Assembly: GCA_023213315.1 (NCBI GenBank)
Contig: JAKCPI010005713.1
Span: 20,010-84,009 of the forward strand
Origin: Euborellia annulipes
Lineage: Eukaryota; Arthropoda; Insecta; Dermaptera; Anisolabididae
Reading direction: 5' to 3'
DNA length: 64,000 nucleotides
The position numbers were made by a program, and so were the translations under genes. The notes under the pieces were generated by a model, which worked only from the letters and a program-made list of their open reading frames with translations, searched no databases and was not told the origin of the DNA. Shown here one piece after another: positions 10,509 to 22,200 of this stretch; position 1 is the stretch's first letter; every line of letters begins with the position of its first letter.

Positions 10509-10993
10509 ATGGAACGATACTCGCTTCAACAACGCAATGAAATTATTAAAATTCACTATAAAAATAATGAAAATTTGGCAGCGACGTTCGTAAAACTAAA
10601 ACAATTTTGGGTCGTCGTGAAGCACCTTGTCGGAGCGCAATACAGGAATTGGTGGAAAAATACGAGCTGTTAGGACAAGTTAGTAATGTGAAGAACAAAA
10701 CCCATGCACAACTGAGAATATTGCTGCTGTAGCCCAAAGTGTTGAAGAAAACCCAGGTTTGTCCATTCCTCGTCGTTTTTTGGAAGTGGGCATTTCACAA
10801 ACGTCATTACAACGTATTTTGCATAAATACTTGGGTCTTAAGGCTTATAACGTTCAGTTAACACATGAACTCAAGCAGGCCGATCATCAACAACGTCGTG
10901 TCTTTGCTGATTGGGTCCTTGAAATGCATAAAAATGATCCGGAATTTCATCGAAAACAACTGTGCTTGGCATTGCCCCGACCAGGCAACAACG
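10509..10993 (+). pseudogene. Mariner transposase, N-terminal half
   Basis: The start ATG at 10509 gives MERYSLQQRNEIIKIHYKNN, a helix-turn-helix start typical of rosa-type mariner transposases. Frameshifts follow. Frame recovers near 10759 with a second helix-turn-helix segment (SQTSLQRILHKYLGLKAY) and the stretch preceding the first catalytic Asp (NDPEFHRK). The DDE catalytic part is absent. The same family is represented by its C-terminal half at 40662-41151. Confidence 0.7.
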
Positions 10994-11027
10994 AGGCTAC
11001 TTCAGAGTATCGGTACGAAAATATCTC

Positions 11028-11137
11028 TCTGCTCAGGAAACAGTTTCGGTTTTAATGAAATATAACCATCATCAGTCCTGCTGAGCTGATGGTTATATTT
11101 AATTAAAACCGAAACTGTTTCCTGAACAGAGTTTTAT
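11028..11137 (+). repeat. Foldback with hammerhead-like core (HH-1)
   Basis: Arms TCAGGAAACAGTTTCGGTTT and AAACCGAAACTGTTTCCTGA pair around a 5-base centre between two CATCAG/CTGATG motifs. The plus strand reads CTGATGG, then GGTT...AACC as a possible stem II, then GAAAC. The last core base differs from CTGAnGA, so activity is doubtful. It abuts the truncated mariner. Confidence 0.45.
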
Positions 11138-11908
11138 TTCGTGGAGACTGATATCCTGGCTGCCTGTTTGAATACAACAGCCACTTTAACCCTTCAAGCA
11201 TTTGCAAAATATTCTTGTTGGTAAAAAACTGACTTCAAGAGAGGCTTGTGAAAATGAGCCAGTCAAGTTTTTTACCTTTAGGGATGAGAATAAATCCGAT
11301 AATTTTAATTTTGTTAATTTCATCGTCGAAATAAAAAGAAAAAATGTTTTTAAGTTCATCCAATATTAAGAATAATTGAGATATGCAAAGTCGAATGACT
11401 TGTCATGATGGTATCGACGGAATCCATTAATTTTTAGTTTTTAAGTTGAAATAGTTGAAATATAAATAAATTTGTAAAAAAAGCATTCATCCATCAGCAC
11501 TCACCGAATTAGCCTATATTTAGAAAAAATAAACAGTCTCTAAAATTAATTTTAAAGTTTTTCCTTTTTCCAAAAATTGTATCTGCTTGTATAGCCATAC
11601 AATTAAAATTTTTTTTTTTTAATTTTTATATTCTTTTTTTTTTCATTTACGCTGTTTAAATTCTCGTATATGTGAGTTTTTAAAATTATTGGTGGCTCCT
11701 CAATGTAAATATAATAATAATAAAAGTGAGATTCAAGAAAAAATTAATTAATCCTAGTTAAGTGAATCACAATATCAAAATAACTAGCCTATATGGAGTT
11801 GTATTTAGTATACTATACTTGAAAGCCAATTATGAAAGACATTTTTGAGTTAGATTTTATTAGAATCTCAAATGCATTTGGCAAAAATTTTTATTTATAT
11901 CCTTCGGT
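11138..11908. other. No gene seen
   Basis: AT-rich with many homopolymers. The only recognisable block is the CATTCATCCATCAGCACTCA repeat near 11485, shared with 9955. Confidence 0.3.
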
Positions 11909-12083
11909 CAGGGCCGGATCTAGGGGGGGGGGGAGCAGTGGGTGCATGTGTCCCGGGCAGCAATTAAAGAAAGATTTACTAAAAGAAAAAAGGTCAAATG
12001 ATATGAATTTTGTATAGAAAATTTTAAGGAGGGGGCGGCAAATTAAATTTTTCCCCCTAGAAAATCTCGTAGTTCCGGCCATG
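11909..12083 (+). mobile_element. hAT-like MITE family 2, copy a
   Basis: Termini CAGGGCCGGATCTAG and TAGTTCCGGCCATG enclose 175 bp with poly-G near the left edge and the family core GATATGAATTTTGTATAG. The flanks CCTTCGGT and CCTTCAGT match in 7 of 8 positions, the 8-bp duplication expected of hAT elements. Other copies: 16218, 19464, 19999. Confidence 0.75.
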
Positions 12084-12122
12084 CCTTCAGTTCAAATGAA
12101 CAGAAGGTTAAATCAATGAATA

Positions 12123-12410
12123 CATGGGCGTAGCCCGACATCTTTTTAGGGGAGATGCAATTAATATACCAGGGTATACAAAAATTCACGATGGGAAAAA
12201 TATACTGTATATTTCTTTTTAATCTTGTTTCTTTTTAATAGACAAAAAATTTTCAGACCAAGACAGGGTAAATCCGATCAAATCGGCCCGGCCCCCCTTC
12301 TCAGAACCCTCTCCGACCCAAGAAAAATTGAGTCAATATGGGGCCTACTGGGCCGCCCGGAAGATGGATGGTCCCTTGCCCCCCAGCCAAATTTTCTAAT
12401 TACGCCCATG
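12123..12410. mobile_element. hAT-like MITE family 3, composite copy
   Basis: The termini CATGGGCGTAG and TTACGCCCATG match family 3 (32102-32295, 45139-45190). The inner part shares CCAAGAAAAATTGAG with the 32 kb copy. The flanking octamers do not match, so it may be a recombined pair. Confidence 0.5.
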
Positions 12411-12932
12411 CCAATCAGCCCCCTGATAAGCACATACACACAAGAACAAGAAGTCCGCCGCTAGCCCCGGTATGATGATTTTTGTAATTCTTACATAAAT
12501 TTTATTTTCATTCTCAATTCGAATTGATTTTTCATCTAAATAAGATTTGGTGGCTGTGAATGTAATAGATTTTTCATCTTTTCTTGAAATATTCCCTAAA
12601 TAGTGAAATAATCTGTATATAACGGGTAGGGCCTAACAAGAGAAAAGATTAAAATTATCGCGAACATACTGGTACAATAATGAATCAGATATTAAAAAGC
12701 ACTTATAGTTCATCCCCTCCCCCCCACTTATAGTACAGCCCCCCTTCCTCCCGAAGGCAAAACTTGGCTGTGCCACTGTAAAATATAAAAATGAGATTTA
12801 TTTTGATATCCATCAACAAAAATAAATTTCACATTTATATCTACTTTTTTTAATTAAGAAATGGAAAAAAAAATCTTTTAGAATTTATGAAGGGTGTTAT
12901 TAAATGCATTTGAGAATCTAATTATCAGTTAG
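12411..12932. other. 3' flank of the sialyltransferase gene
   Basis: Contains the presumed 3' UTR on the minus strand. GC-rich scraps near 12715-12775 (ending GGCACAGCC-type) look like an end of another hAT-like element. No other gene is seen. Confidence 0.4.
12797..12802 (-). terminator. Candidate polyadenylation signal
   Basis: On the minus strand AATAAA lies about 130 bases after the TAA of the sialyltransferase gene. It is the first canonical hexamer I see downstream; no transcript evidence supports it. Confidence 0.35.
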
Positions 12933-13218
12933 TTAACAATTAATTTGAGAAAACCCGTTTAAAGAGATGATTCCTCGTTGATAGACATCGTAATCGGAGG
13001 CTGAGTTGATGACAATCGTCAGGAGTTTCTCAGCTGCCAACGGATGCCAAACACCAAATGTACAACTTGAATCATCATTTGTCTCCCAATAATGACAACG
13101 TTTGGTTAGACGTACTGATGGCACGTATTCAAGGACAGATACGTGACGACATTGCTCCAACATAAGTCCGATACCCAAGAAACCGGAACTGGGCGGATTA
13201 CGACGTAATCGTACCGAA
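12933..13218 (-). CDS. Sialyltransferase exon 7 (motifs S, III, VS)
   Basis: 286 nt encoding (S)SVRLRRNPPSSGFLGIGLML, the RCHYWE motif III, WHPLAAEK with the motif VS His and Glu, and ending in SQINC then TAA at 12935-12933. The final Cys matches the C-terminal HC of ST6GAL1. Acceptor GATTTTAG|TTC. Confidence 0.92.
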
Positions 13219-16200
13219 CTAAAATCACAAAATAAAATGACCACCTTACAAAAAATTATTTCAATTTTAATTAACAAAGCTACATCTAAATGAAGACAGC
13301 CTTATTCAAAATAATTCAAACACTATTTTTTTTAACGATCACAAATTTGAAAAAAAAATAATAATAAATTTAAAAAAAGTGAGAACGTGCCCTCTTGGAG
13401 AGTTAAACCATGAATATTAAACAAAAAACTTGTTTTTATTTTTTCTTAAGGGGGCTCGGGAGCGAAGGTGTTACGCATGATTTTCCCGATAAGAAGGCGT
13501 TGAGTGTCATAAAAAGTATGCCCAAATATCAAGTAATTCAAAAATTTGCCAAGAGATGTCCGAATGGTAGCTAATAATATTTAATGCATTTGGTTGATTT
13601 TCATTGACCTTTTAACAATAAATACTTTATAAATGGTATTATATATTATGTATCTTTTATAAAAGCATAAAAATATATAAATGTAGGCTAATGCTATATC
13701 GTCTGTTAGACTAGCCTGCCATCTATTGCAAGAATGCTGAACTAATTTGACAGTTGATTTTTAAATAAATCATCTAAGCTTCTTTTAAAAATTTCTTAAT
13801 TAATATGTGATTAATAATAACAATAAATTCATTTTTAAATTTAAAAAAAATTAAAGATTATTGGGACTGATTGTTTTTTTTTGTATTTGCTTGATAACAA
13901 AAAAATTAATTACGATAATTTTTTAATAAGTCATTAAAAAAATTATAGCTCGATGTCCAAATAATCTCTTATGAATTTAATTCATTTAAAAAAAAAACCG
14001 CATTGAAAAATTCCTTATAATAGTCTAGTTTTTTTTTTAAAGTACGTTTAGACGTCGCTCCTGAACCCCCTTAACTTTAAATTTTCTTTTTTTAAAAAAC
14101 AAATAAATAAAACGGGACTTAGCATTGAAAAACAAAATAAAGTACAGAGTGTTCGCAGAAGCTGCAGGCGGGGGGGGGGGGGGCGCCGGGGACCTTGAGT
14201 TGAAAGAGGCCTCGAAATTTTTCATATTGATTATTTTTTATAGTTTATAATTTTTTTTTTTTTTTTTTTTAATTTAAGATTAAATAAAGGCAAAAGTCAG
14301 CCGCAGGCAGGCCTGATCTTGTTGGAGGGACATCAACAAATTATGTACAATTGAATTCACTTGGATGTCCAAAAATTTTTGTTATTTTATATAAAACAAT
14401 TTTAATAACAAACCTAAATTGTTGTAGCAAATCCCAAACAGACCAGACGGAACGTGGATCAATTAAATAAGCTTGATGTTCTTGATTTTTGGAAGATAAA
14501 AAATTCTCTAAGGCAGTAAATACATCATATTCTGGATGAGCTTGCCACTGAAAAGAGTAAAAGAAAATTTAATTAATTCAATTGAATTGGCTACGAATTC
14601 ATTTGAAATAAATAGATTATATAGTAGGCTGGGATGAGTAGAGTGGGGTTGGAGAATAATAACCACCAATTTTATCGTTCCACCTGATGATCTTTATTTA
14701 GAAAATATTTGGATACCAAATGGCTTAAATAGAAATGCCTGGACCCTCAATAGATATTTTCATGAAATAACGGTTATCGTCAAGTCTTAAAATGCCTAAG
14801 TTGTCGAAAAGACTGTGTGAATGGGTGTGAATGAAAAAAAGTGTTAATGTTTAAAAAAAAAAATTTACATCTTGAATTCTAATATATCGGCAGAAACTAA
14901 ATACATGTCGACACAAAAAATCTGGTGTGACAAGCACAGCACACAACTTTCGATTACCGAAGGTAAGAGAAAGTTGTGTGCTGTGCGCCAGTCACACCAG
15001 ATTTTTTAACTTATACAGTATATCCGGACATAAATTAAATGTTAAAGAGTGACAAATAAACATGAAATGAAAAAACCGAACCTGTTCTAAAGTGGCTGAA
15101 TAATTGGAAGGATCCCACGCTACGATGATAACGCCCTGATAGAGAGGATTCGTCTGAAAAGTGAATTCCTCTTTTGTAACCACCTGGGAATTGACCATCC
15201 GAATTGTCGTCTTGGTACCGACATCAACTTCATGTCCTTCGGTTGGTGCATGATTGAATCTCATCACTGCGTCGTGTGTATCTGAAAAAAAAATTATTTT
15301 TTAATAAGTAACCATGGTTTTGCATAACAATCAACTGGATTATTTATTATTAGAACATTTTAAGCATATACATCTATATAAGCCCTCGGGGCATGGCGTA
15401 GAGGTTAGCGTGCTAACCTCACATACCAAACGTCGCGGGTTCGGACCCCAGGCAGTCCGATGATTTTATTTAAGCCATTGGATACCAGATGGCTTAAATA
15501 AAATGCCTGGACCCCTAATATGTATAATTAATAAATAACGTATATTGTAAAGTCTTATATGGCCTGAGCTGCCGAAAAGACTGTGTGAATGTGTGTGTGA
15601 GTGTGAGTGTGAATGAGAAAAAGTGTAAATGTTAAAAAAAAAAAAAAAAAAAAAATTAAGCATATTTATCTAAAGAAGCTTCAAACTCTTCTTATTATTC
15701 TGCTAATTGTAGTTTTGTGTCTGGTATATTATTACATCTATTAAAAAATAAATGATGGGCAAAATCTTTTCTTCCGTAAAGGGAGGAGGGAATGAATGAA
15801 TGAATGAATTGTATTTATTGTGCTCTGAGGCGATTTGCCTCCTGGAGCATTAATATTACATAATATTTACAATTATATACATATACTATATTTACAAAAG
15901 AAAAAGAAAAGAAAAATTGCATATTACTAAGAAAACATTCTCCCTCCCACTACAGAAATAACTAAATTTGTATCTCTAATAATTTAGGCATTTTATGGAG
16001 TTTTTCGATCGAGTTTTTTTTTTAATAAATTAAATTCATAGGGTATTTTCTAAAAAGGAACTAAAATTTTTGACTAATAAAAAAATTTCTCTTAGGAAAA
16101 TTTAAAAACTAAAAATGAAAATATTTTTATTAATTACATGTATCAAATATTCATTAAATAGTCTAGAAAATAAAAATAAATTTAAAAAAAAAGAATGGAA

Positions 16201-19200
16201 AATTTGACCAATGACAACAGGGCCGGAACTAGAAGATTTTTTAGGGGGGGGGGGAGGGGGCAAAATTTAATTTGCCGCTTCCTACTTTAAATACAAAATT
16301 CATATCATCGCCCGGGGCACATGCCCCCACTGCCCCCCCCCCCCCCCCTAGATCCGGCCCTGAATAAGAGGCATACAATGACCAAAGTACGGTTTCTGAT
16401 TCGCTAAAGCTAGTACGATCTCTTCAGCAATAACATTCGAACTGCTTCACCTCCTACACTCCCTTAATATATTAAAGTTTTAATTTTTTTTAAATCTAAA
16501 ATCTGGAACATAATTTTATAATTTTCTCAAAGAAATTCAGATATTATGTAAATTTGCTTAGCTTAGTTAATAAATTTTTAACTAAAAATACTACTGTGAC
16601 TTACAAAACATCTACAAGTGGCATATACATGTGTTTCTAGAAAACCAACAGATGGCAGACTAGTATTGAAGCAGTAAGCAGAAGAAACGCCAATACCCCT
16701 GCCTTTTATTTCGGACCAAGAGATTGAAAGAGTTTACCAATAAACGAGCCGAGACCAGATCCATGTAGAGATCCCGCATTGGAGACAACGGCACAGGTAT
16801 TGTATTTCGGTTCAGCCGATGGATTAGCCATTTGATATTTGGACAAGTATTGACCCAAAGGTAAATTATTAAAAGGTGAATCTGAGGAGACCACTGTACG
16901 AACAGGTGAACCTAAAACAACAATTGAAATTGAAATATGTTATTAATAAAACACCCACTCCCCTCTCTAATACATCCAGTGTGGTATACAAAGTGCCCTG
17001 CGCCGATTGTATGCACTTTTTCAGTTTATTTTCGATTTTTTTAAAATTCGCGTCCAAGATTTGAATAAAATTCAAAAATCAATTATTTTTTACAAGCTCT
17101 TTAAAATGTATATTCTCATTTTGCCATTGAAATTTTCTGAAGACCACTTTACTCTTGTACTCCATTGAAAAGATAGGAGAAATGGTTGCTATGGTAACAA
17201 AATATAAATATTTTCTCATACTTAAAAATTTTACATCTTGAAAATCGAATGTAGCGTACTGTCGGAAACTAAATAGATGTCGACACGAAAAATCTGGTGT
17301 GACAAGCACAGAACACAACTTTCGATTACCGAAGGTAAGAGAAAGTTGTCAGTCGCACCAGATTTTTTTGTATACAAATTTGAGTATGCTCTTTGAAGAC
17401 TGAAGGTGACAGGGTAGATCTCAGTCGAATCGTTTCTAATAAAGATCCTAAAGAAGAAATTTAATCATTAAATAGAGGCTCAATTATTGGCTGCATCCTC
17501 TTCCCTATTCAATTCTCTTGTTAGAAAAATGCACGGTCAACTTGCACATATAGGGAATGTGCAGGGGCGGATTAAAGGGGGGGGGGCGACCGTCCCCCTC
17601 CCCAGGAGAAGAAATTCAAACAGTTATAAAAACTAGTAATTTAAAGAAATTATGATTTACGCTCTTTAATTTCAATTGAATTTGTTACCAAGCAATTTAA
17701 ATAAATAGGAAAGGGGTCTAAATGCCCATAGATGCCGACAAAGTCCTTAAATAAAAAAAAAATAAGAAGCCGCCCCCCCCCCCCGACAAAATTGCATTAA
17801 TCCGCCACTGGGAATGTGAGTATTTGTTGGTGTTGGTCGAATGTGCAGTGGCCTGGTGCAAAGGATAGCACACCGATGCCCCGGATAGGGGCCATCAACA
17901 AATGAACATACAAATTTGTTAAAATTTATTTTATTTACCTTTCAATTTGCACATCAATTGTTTAGCAGATTTTGTTGCCAGCGCACCGCGTGGTCCTTTA
18001 TATTTAACATTATAAGGATTTTGATATTGTTGTGATTTGAACACCGAACTCTCTTCTAAAAGAACTCTTCGAAGCTGAAAAATACCTTCTTTTTTTTATA
18101 ATACTCATCAATGAAAAAAAATTTAAAAAAAAGTTGAACTACTCACTTGGACCATCAATTGATTCCGATAAGCAAGTATTCGACTGGTCTCCTTGTCCAG
18201 ATGTGGCGTTGATGATGTCCAATTATTATTATTATTATTGTGACCATGTGACATATTAGCAGCCACAAAAGAAGGATGGCGATGTCGTAGCCAGGAGGTT
18301 GGCGTTGAGGGTGGGTGTCCTCGAAGGATCTTTCTCGGAAATGATGCCGACGGGGCTCTTTGATTTCGACGGTTTTGTATTTGGGGCGGATCGCCAGAAG
18401 CAGACGATGACAACGAGGATGGCTCCTGATTGAAGTAAATCACCTAGAAATGGATAAACATTATAAATATTACAAATTACAAGCTTTTTACTGCACTATG
18501 TAATTTAGAGTTGATTTAGTGCTGTGGTTCAGATAGAATTCGTAATAATAAAAAAAATGTTTAGAGCAGAGAAAATAGTGGAAAGTACCGGTTCGAGTCC
18601 AGGAGGCCGCAATTTACCCAATCAAACACAAAGTCACCTCGCAAATTATTCCTCATCTTAAAGATATATATTATTTATAGTCTTTAGGAGGGGGGGGGTG
18701 TTTAAAAAAACCTCAAAGTTAAAAAAGTATTTATTCAAGAACGGAAAGCTAGTAGAATGTTAGAATCATTCTGAGCGTTGGATGGCGACTGACTGCCTAC
18801 GTGCCGAAGGAGACGATCGCCGCATAAGGGAGGTTTTTGCTGAAACAGCAACGATATCATGGCACGAAGTTATTATAAGATTAGTGGCGTAAGCAGAATT
18901 TGCCTCTGCGGAGAGGTTTGATTTTTTTTAAGACCTCTTTGGCATTAAGCAGGCGTTTTTATAAATTTAATTAATAATAATTAAAATAAATGCAAATATT
19001 TTTTTAAATGAAAACATAATAAATTTTTTTTTTAACACTCATACTTTTTTCATTCACACTCACACTCACACACAATCACACAGTCCTTTCGGCAACTCAG
19101 GCCATATAAGACTTTTTGACGATATCCGTTATTGATTAATATATCTATTTGGGGTCCAGGCATTCTTATTTAAGCCATTTGGTATCCAAATGGCTTAAAT

Positions 19201-22200
19201 AAAATCATCGGACTGCCTGGGGTCCGAACCCGCGACTTTTGGTATACGAGGTTAGCACGCTAACCCCTACACCAAGCCCCGAGGGCGATAATAAAATACA
19301 AACACAAATAAATGTTCATCTCCCGGCTGTCTAGAGTCTAATTTCTCTCTCCTTGCTGGGAGAGGAAGGGAGGTCGATCCTCTGAGAAAAAAAGATATTT
19401 TTTAATGAAATATAAATAATATTAGGGCCCAGGGTCTTTGTCGTTTTTTAATTCTGTGGCCCGCAGGGGGGGGGCAGTGGGTGCATGTGCCCCGGGGGAA
19501 TACAGGGAGCGGCAATTAAAGAAAGATTTACTAAAAAAAAAGGTAAAATGATATAAATTTTGTATAGAAAATTTTAAGGAGGGGGGGGCAAATTAAACTT
19601 TGCCCCCTCCTAAAAAATCTCGTAGTTCCGGCCCTGGTGGCCCGTTTCAAATAGATTTAAATCCTAATTTGGCCCTTGCGGCAGAAGTTTGGACATCTGT
19701 GTGCTAGAGGCTTGAAAGTTAAATCGAATGCCACATGAGGCGCCACTTGCCGAGAGCGCCTTCAACTTAGGCAATTATTTCCATTAAAGATTAAATGTAT
19801 GCCTATTATACGGCGCGCCTGACAAGAGGACCAACAGACGAAGATCTTAGTAAACAAGCAGCGTTCTATTCCTGGATGGGTGGTCCAGAGGAAATAGGCT
19901 GTTGTACATCCTTCAGATTTTATCGATAAATAAATTTTACTACACACATATATTTGTAGACTTAATGGCCATAGCAGCAAAAGAACTGTTCCCACAGCCA
20001 GGGCCGGATTTGGGGGGGGGGCAGTGTAAGCATGTGCCCCGGGCAGGGGGCGGCAATTAAAGAAAGAAAGCCGTGATTTGAGTTTCGAGGGGAAAATTAA
20101 AATGTTATGAATTTTGTATAGGAAATTTTAAGGAGGAGACGGCAAATTAAATTTTGCCCCCTAACAAATCCCCTAGTTTCGGCCCTGCCCACAGCACACA
20201 ACTTTCTCATACCCCTCGGTAATTGAAGCTTAAATTTTTCTAAAAAATTAATTAGCTTAATTGATTACTTTAATTTTTATAAATATTGTCTTTATTAAGT
20301 TGCTAACACCTTCCTTATACTTCAGATAGCTAATTATATGTGGAAAAAACTAATTTTTTTAACTCAAAGGTTAAGCGTGTTCTTGTTTATTATATCGATG
20401 ATTTGCTATCGGTCGGATACGTTTGCTAGTTGACTAGAACTCAAGCAACCGGCCCTTCATGATCCAGATCCAGATATCTATATTTATAGATCTATTAATT
20501 GTCTGAACAAGTTCCCTGAAAAAATGCCCGTCGAAGGCGGTAGGTAATTAAATATTTTTATTTGAAGAATGGAGAAATTAATTAAATCTTTTTATTCCCT
20601 ATTGCTCGTGTGAGAAATAAAGAAGATTACTCCTTGTTTTAATAACATTATTAAATCACTAAAGTTTTAATGAAAAGAGAAAAAAAAAAACTTTGTATAA
20701 GAATCGATTCTTAATGTGATTACCTCAAGTTTAATTAAGTTTAAAAGTTTTCGTTCTTGACAAATATTAAGTGGACTTTACTAATTTTTTTTTTCCTTTG
20801 TCAGTATTCTATGAAATAACAAAGTTTGAAATCTTGAATCGCAATTTTTTTTTTATATTTTTTATGAATAACTTCTGAACTACAAAACACATTGTCATGA
20901 AATTCGCTCCAGGTCTAGAAGCTATCGTCCTAATTCTTCTTATGGCTGAGATTCAAACGATTTGGTTTGGAGGAAGCTGAGAAAACCGTGGTTCGCGATA
21001 ATAATTTACCGCTCATTTATACCGCTCCTTGCGGTCCAATTCACTTCTAGTCTTAATAGCCTCTTAGGCCCATTTAGGACTACAAAATGTTCAAACCTCA
21101 TCCTAATCCGATGAATAGGTTCAGAGATATAAGCAAAAATATCAACATCACATACACACACACATATATATACAGTATACGTACACACCTATACGAACGC
21201 ACATTAAATTTTTTGTGCATTTCTGGGATCGTTATAAATAATATTAATATATTAGCGAGAAAGTAAAAATCTTATGTCACTAAACACCTATTTAAGGTAA
21301 GAGAAAGTAACATGATGTGCTGTTCCATTAGATTAGTTTTTCTGTCAATATATTTGTTTTTCTTTCCGAAGTATTATGAATGTCAAAGTGAAAAAACAAC
21401 GCGGGAGCAAACAACCATCTAGAACATTCGATGCCAAACTCATCGCTTCCACCTACCCTCTTCAAATAGCAAATCTTTCTTTTTTTAAAAGAACAAACTG
21501 GAAGCATTCATTTACGAAACAATCAACTTATAGTCAATTGGACACCTTGAATCGTGAAATTATTTATTAAAATAACAGACAGAAAATTAACAATAAGATG
21601 AAAATAAAATTTACAAACACCTTCTAAAGATCTGTTGTGACTGGTCGCACAGCAGGCAACTTTCTCTCAAGGTGCGCGTCTCGGGGTGCTAATTTTGGGA
21701 GTTTCCAGCTGCCACAATTTTGAAGCTATCGACCTCAAATTTTTTTTTTAATTAAAGCTATTTAAAATGTCTACAACTTATAGAAGCCCTTTTTTTGATT
21801 TTCGAAAAAATGAATTTTTTTTTTTTAGATTAATCGCATTAAATAAAAGATATTTTTAAAAAATTCGCTCTATATCTTATAGATAATTAAATTAGTAATC
21901 ATTGTGTTAAAAAATAATTAATTTTCTACCCTTAATTAATTAGCTGGAATATTTAAAATGAAATGGAATAAATTCCTTGTATCCCTATGGGAAAATCTAA
22001 CGCCATCTCTTGCCGTCTAGAGTAACTCGGAAGTCAATGGTGTCCTAACGGTTTTTCGAGACGCGCACCTTAATTGTCACACAAGCTTTTTTGTGTCGTT
22101 TCGGACAGTTCAATTGAATTCAAGATGTAAATTTGGCTGCCTTTATTTTCTCACTATTAATTGATATAGGCCTACAATACTCCTTGCAATTTTTTAAGTT

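Larger units (their letters stand above)
10008..10993 (+). mobile_element. Mariner (DD41D/rosa-like) 5' part, split by an LTR
   Basis: It begins at a tatata stretch with AGGGTTTTCCAATAAGAGG, a mariner-like terminus. It is interrupted by LTR-like sequence (about 10095-10480) and resumes with the transposase leader and N-terminal coding half. The 3' half and right terminus are missing; a foldback element begins soon after. Not mobile. Confidence 0.6.

Noticed and set aside
15395..15450. A true tRNA gene at the SINE-1 head
   Set aside because: A and B boxes are present but the acceptor and anticodon arms do not fold as a tRNA, and the body, hairpin and poly-A tail with target duplication show a SINE.
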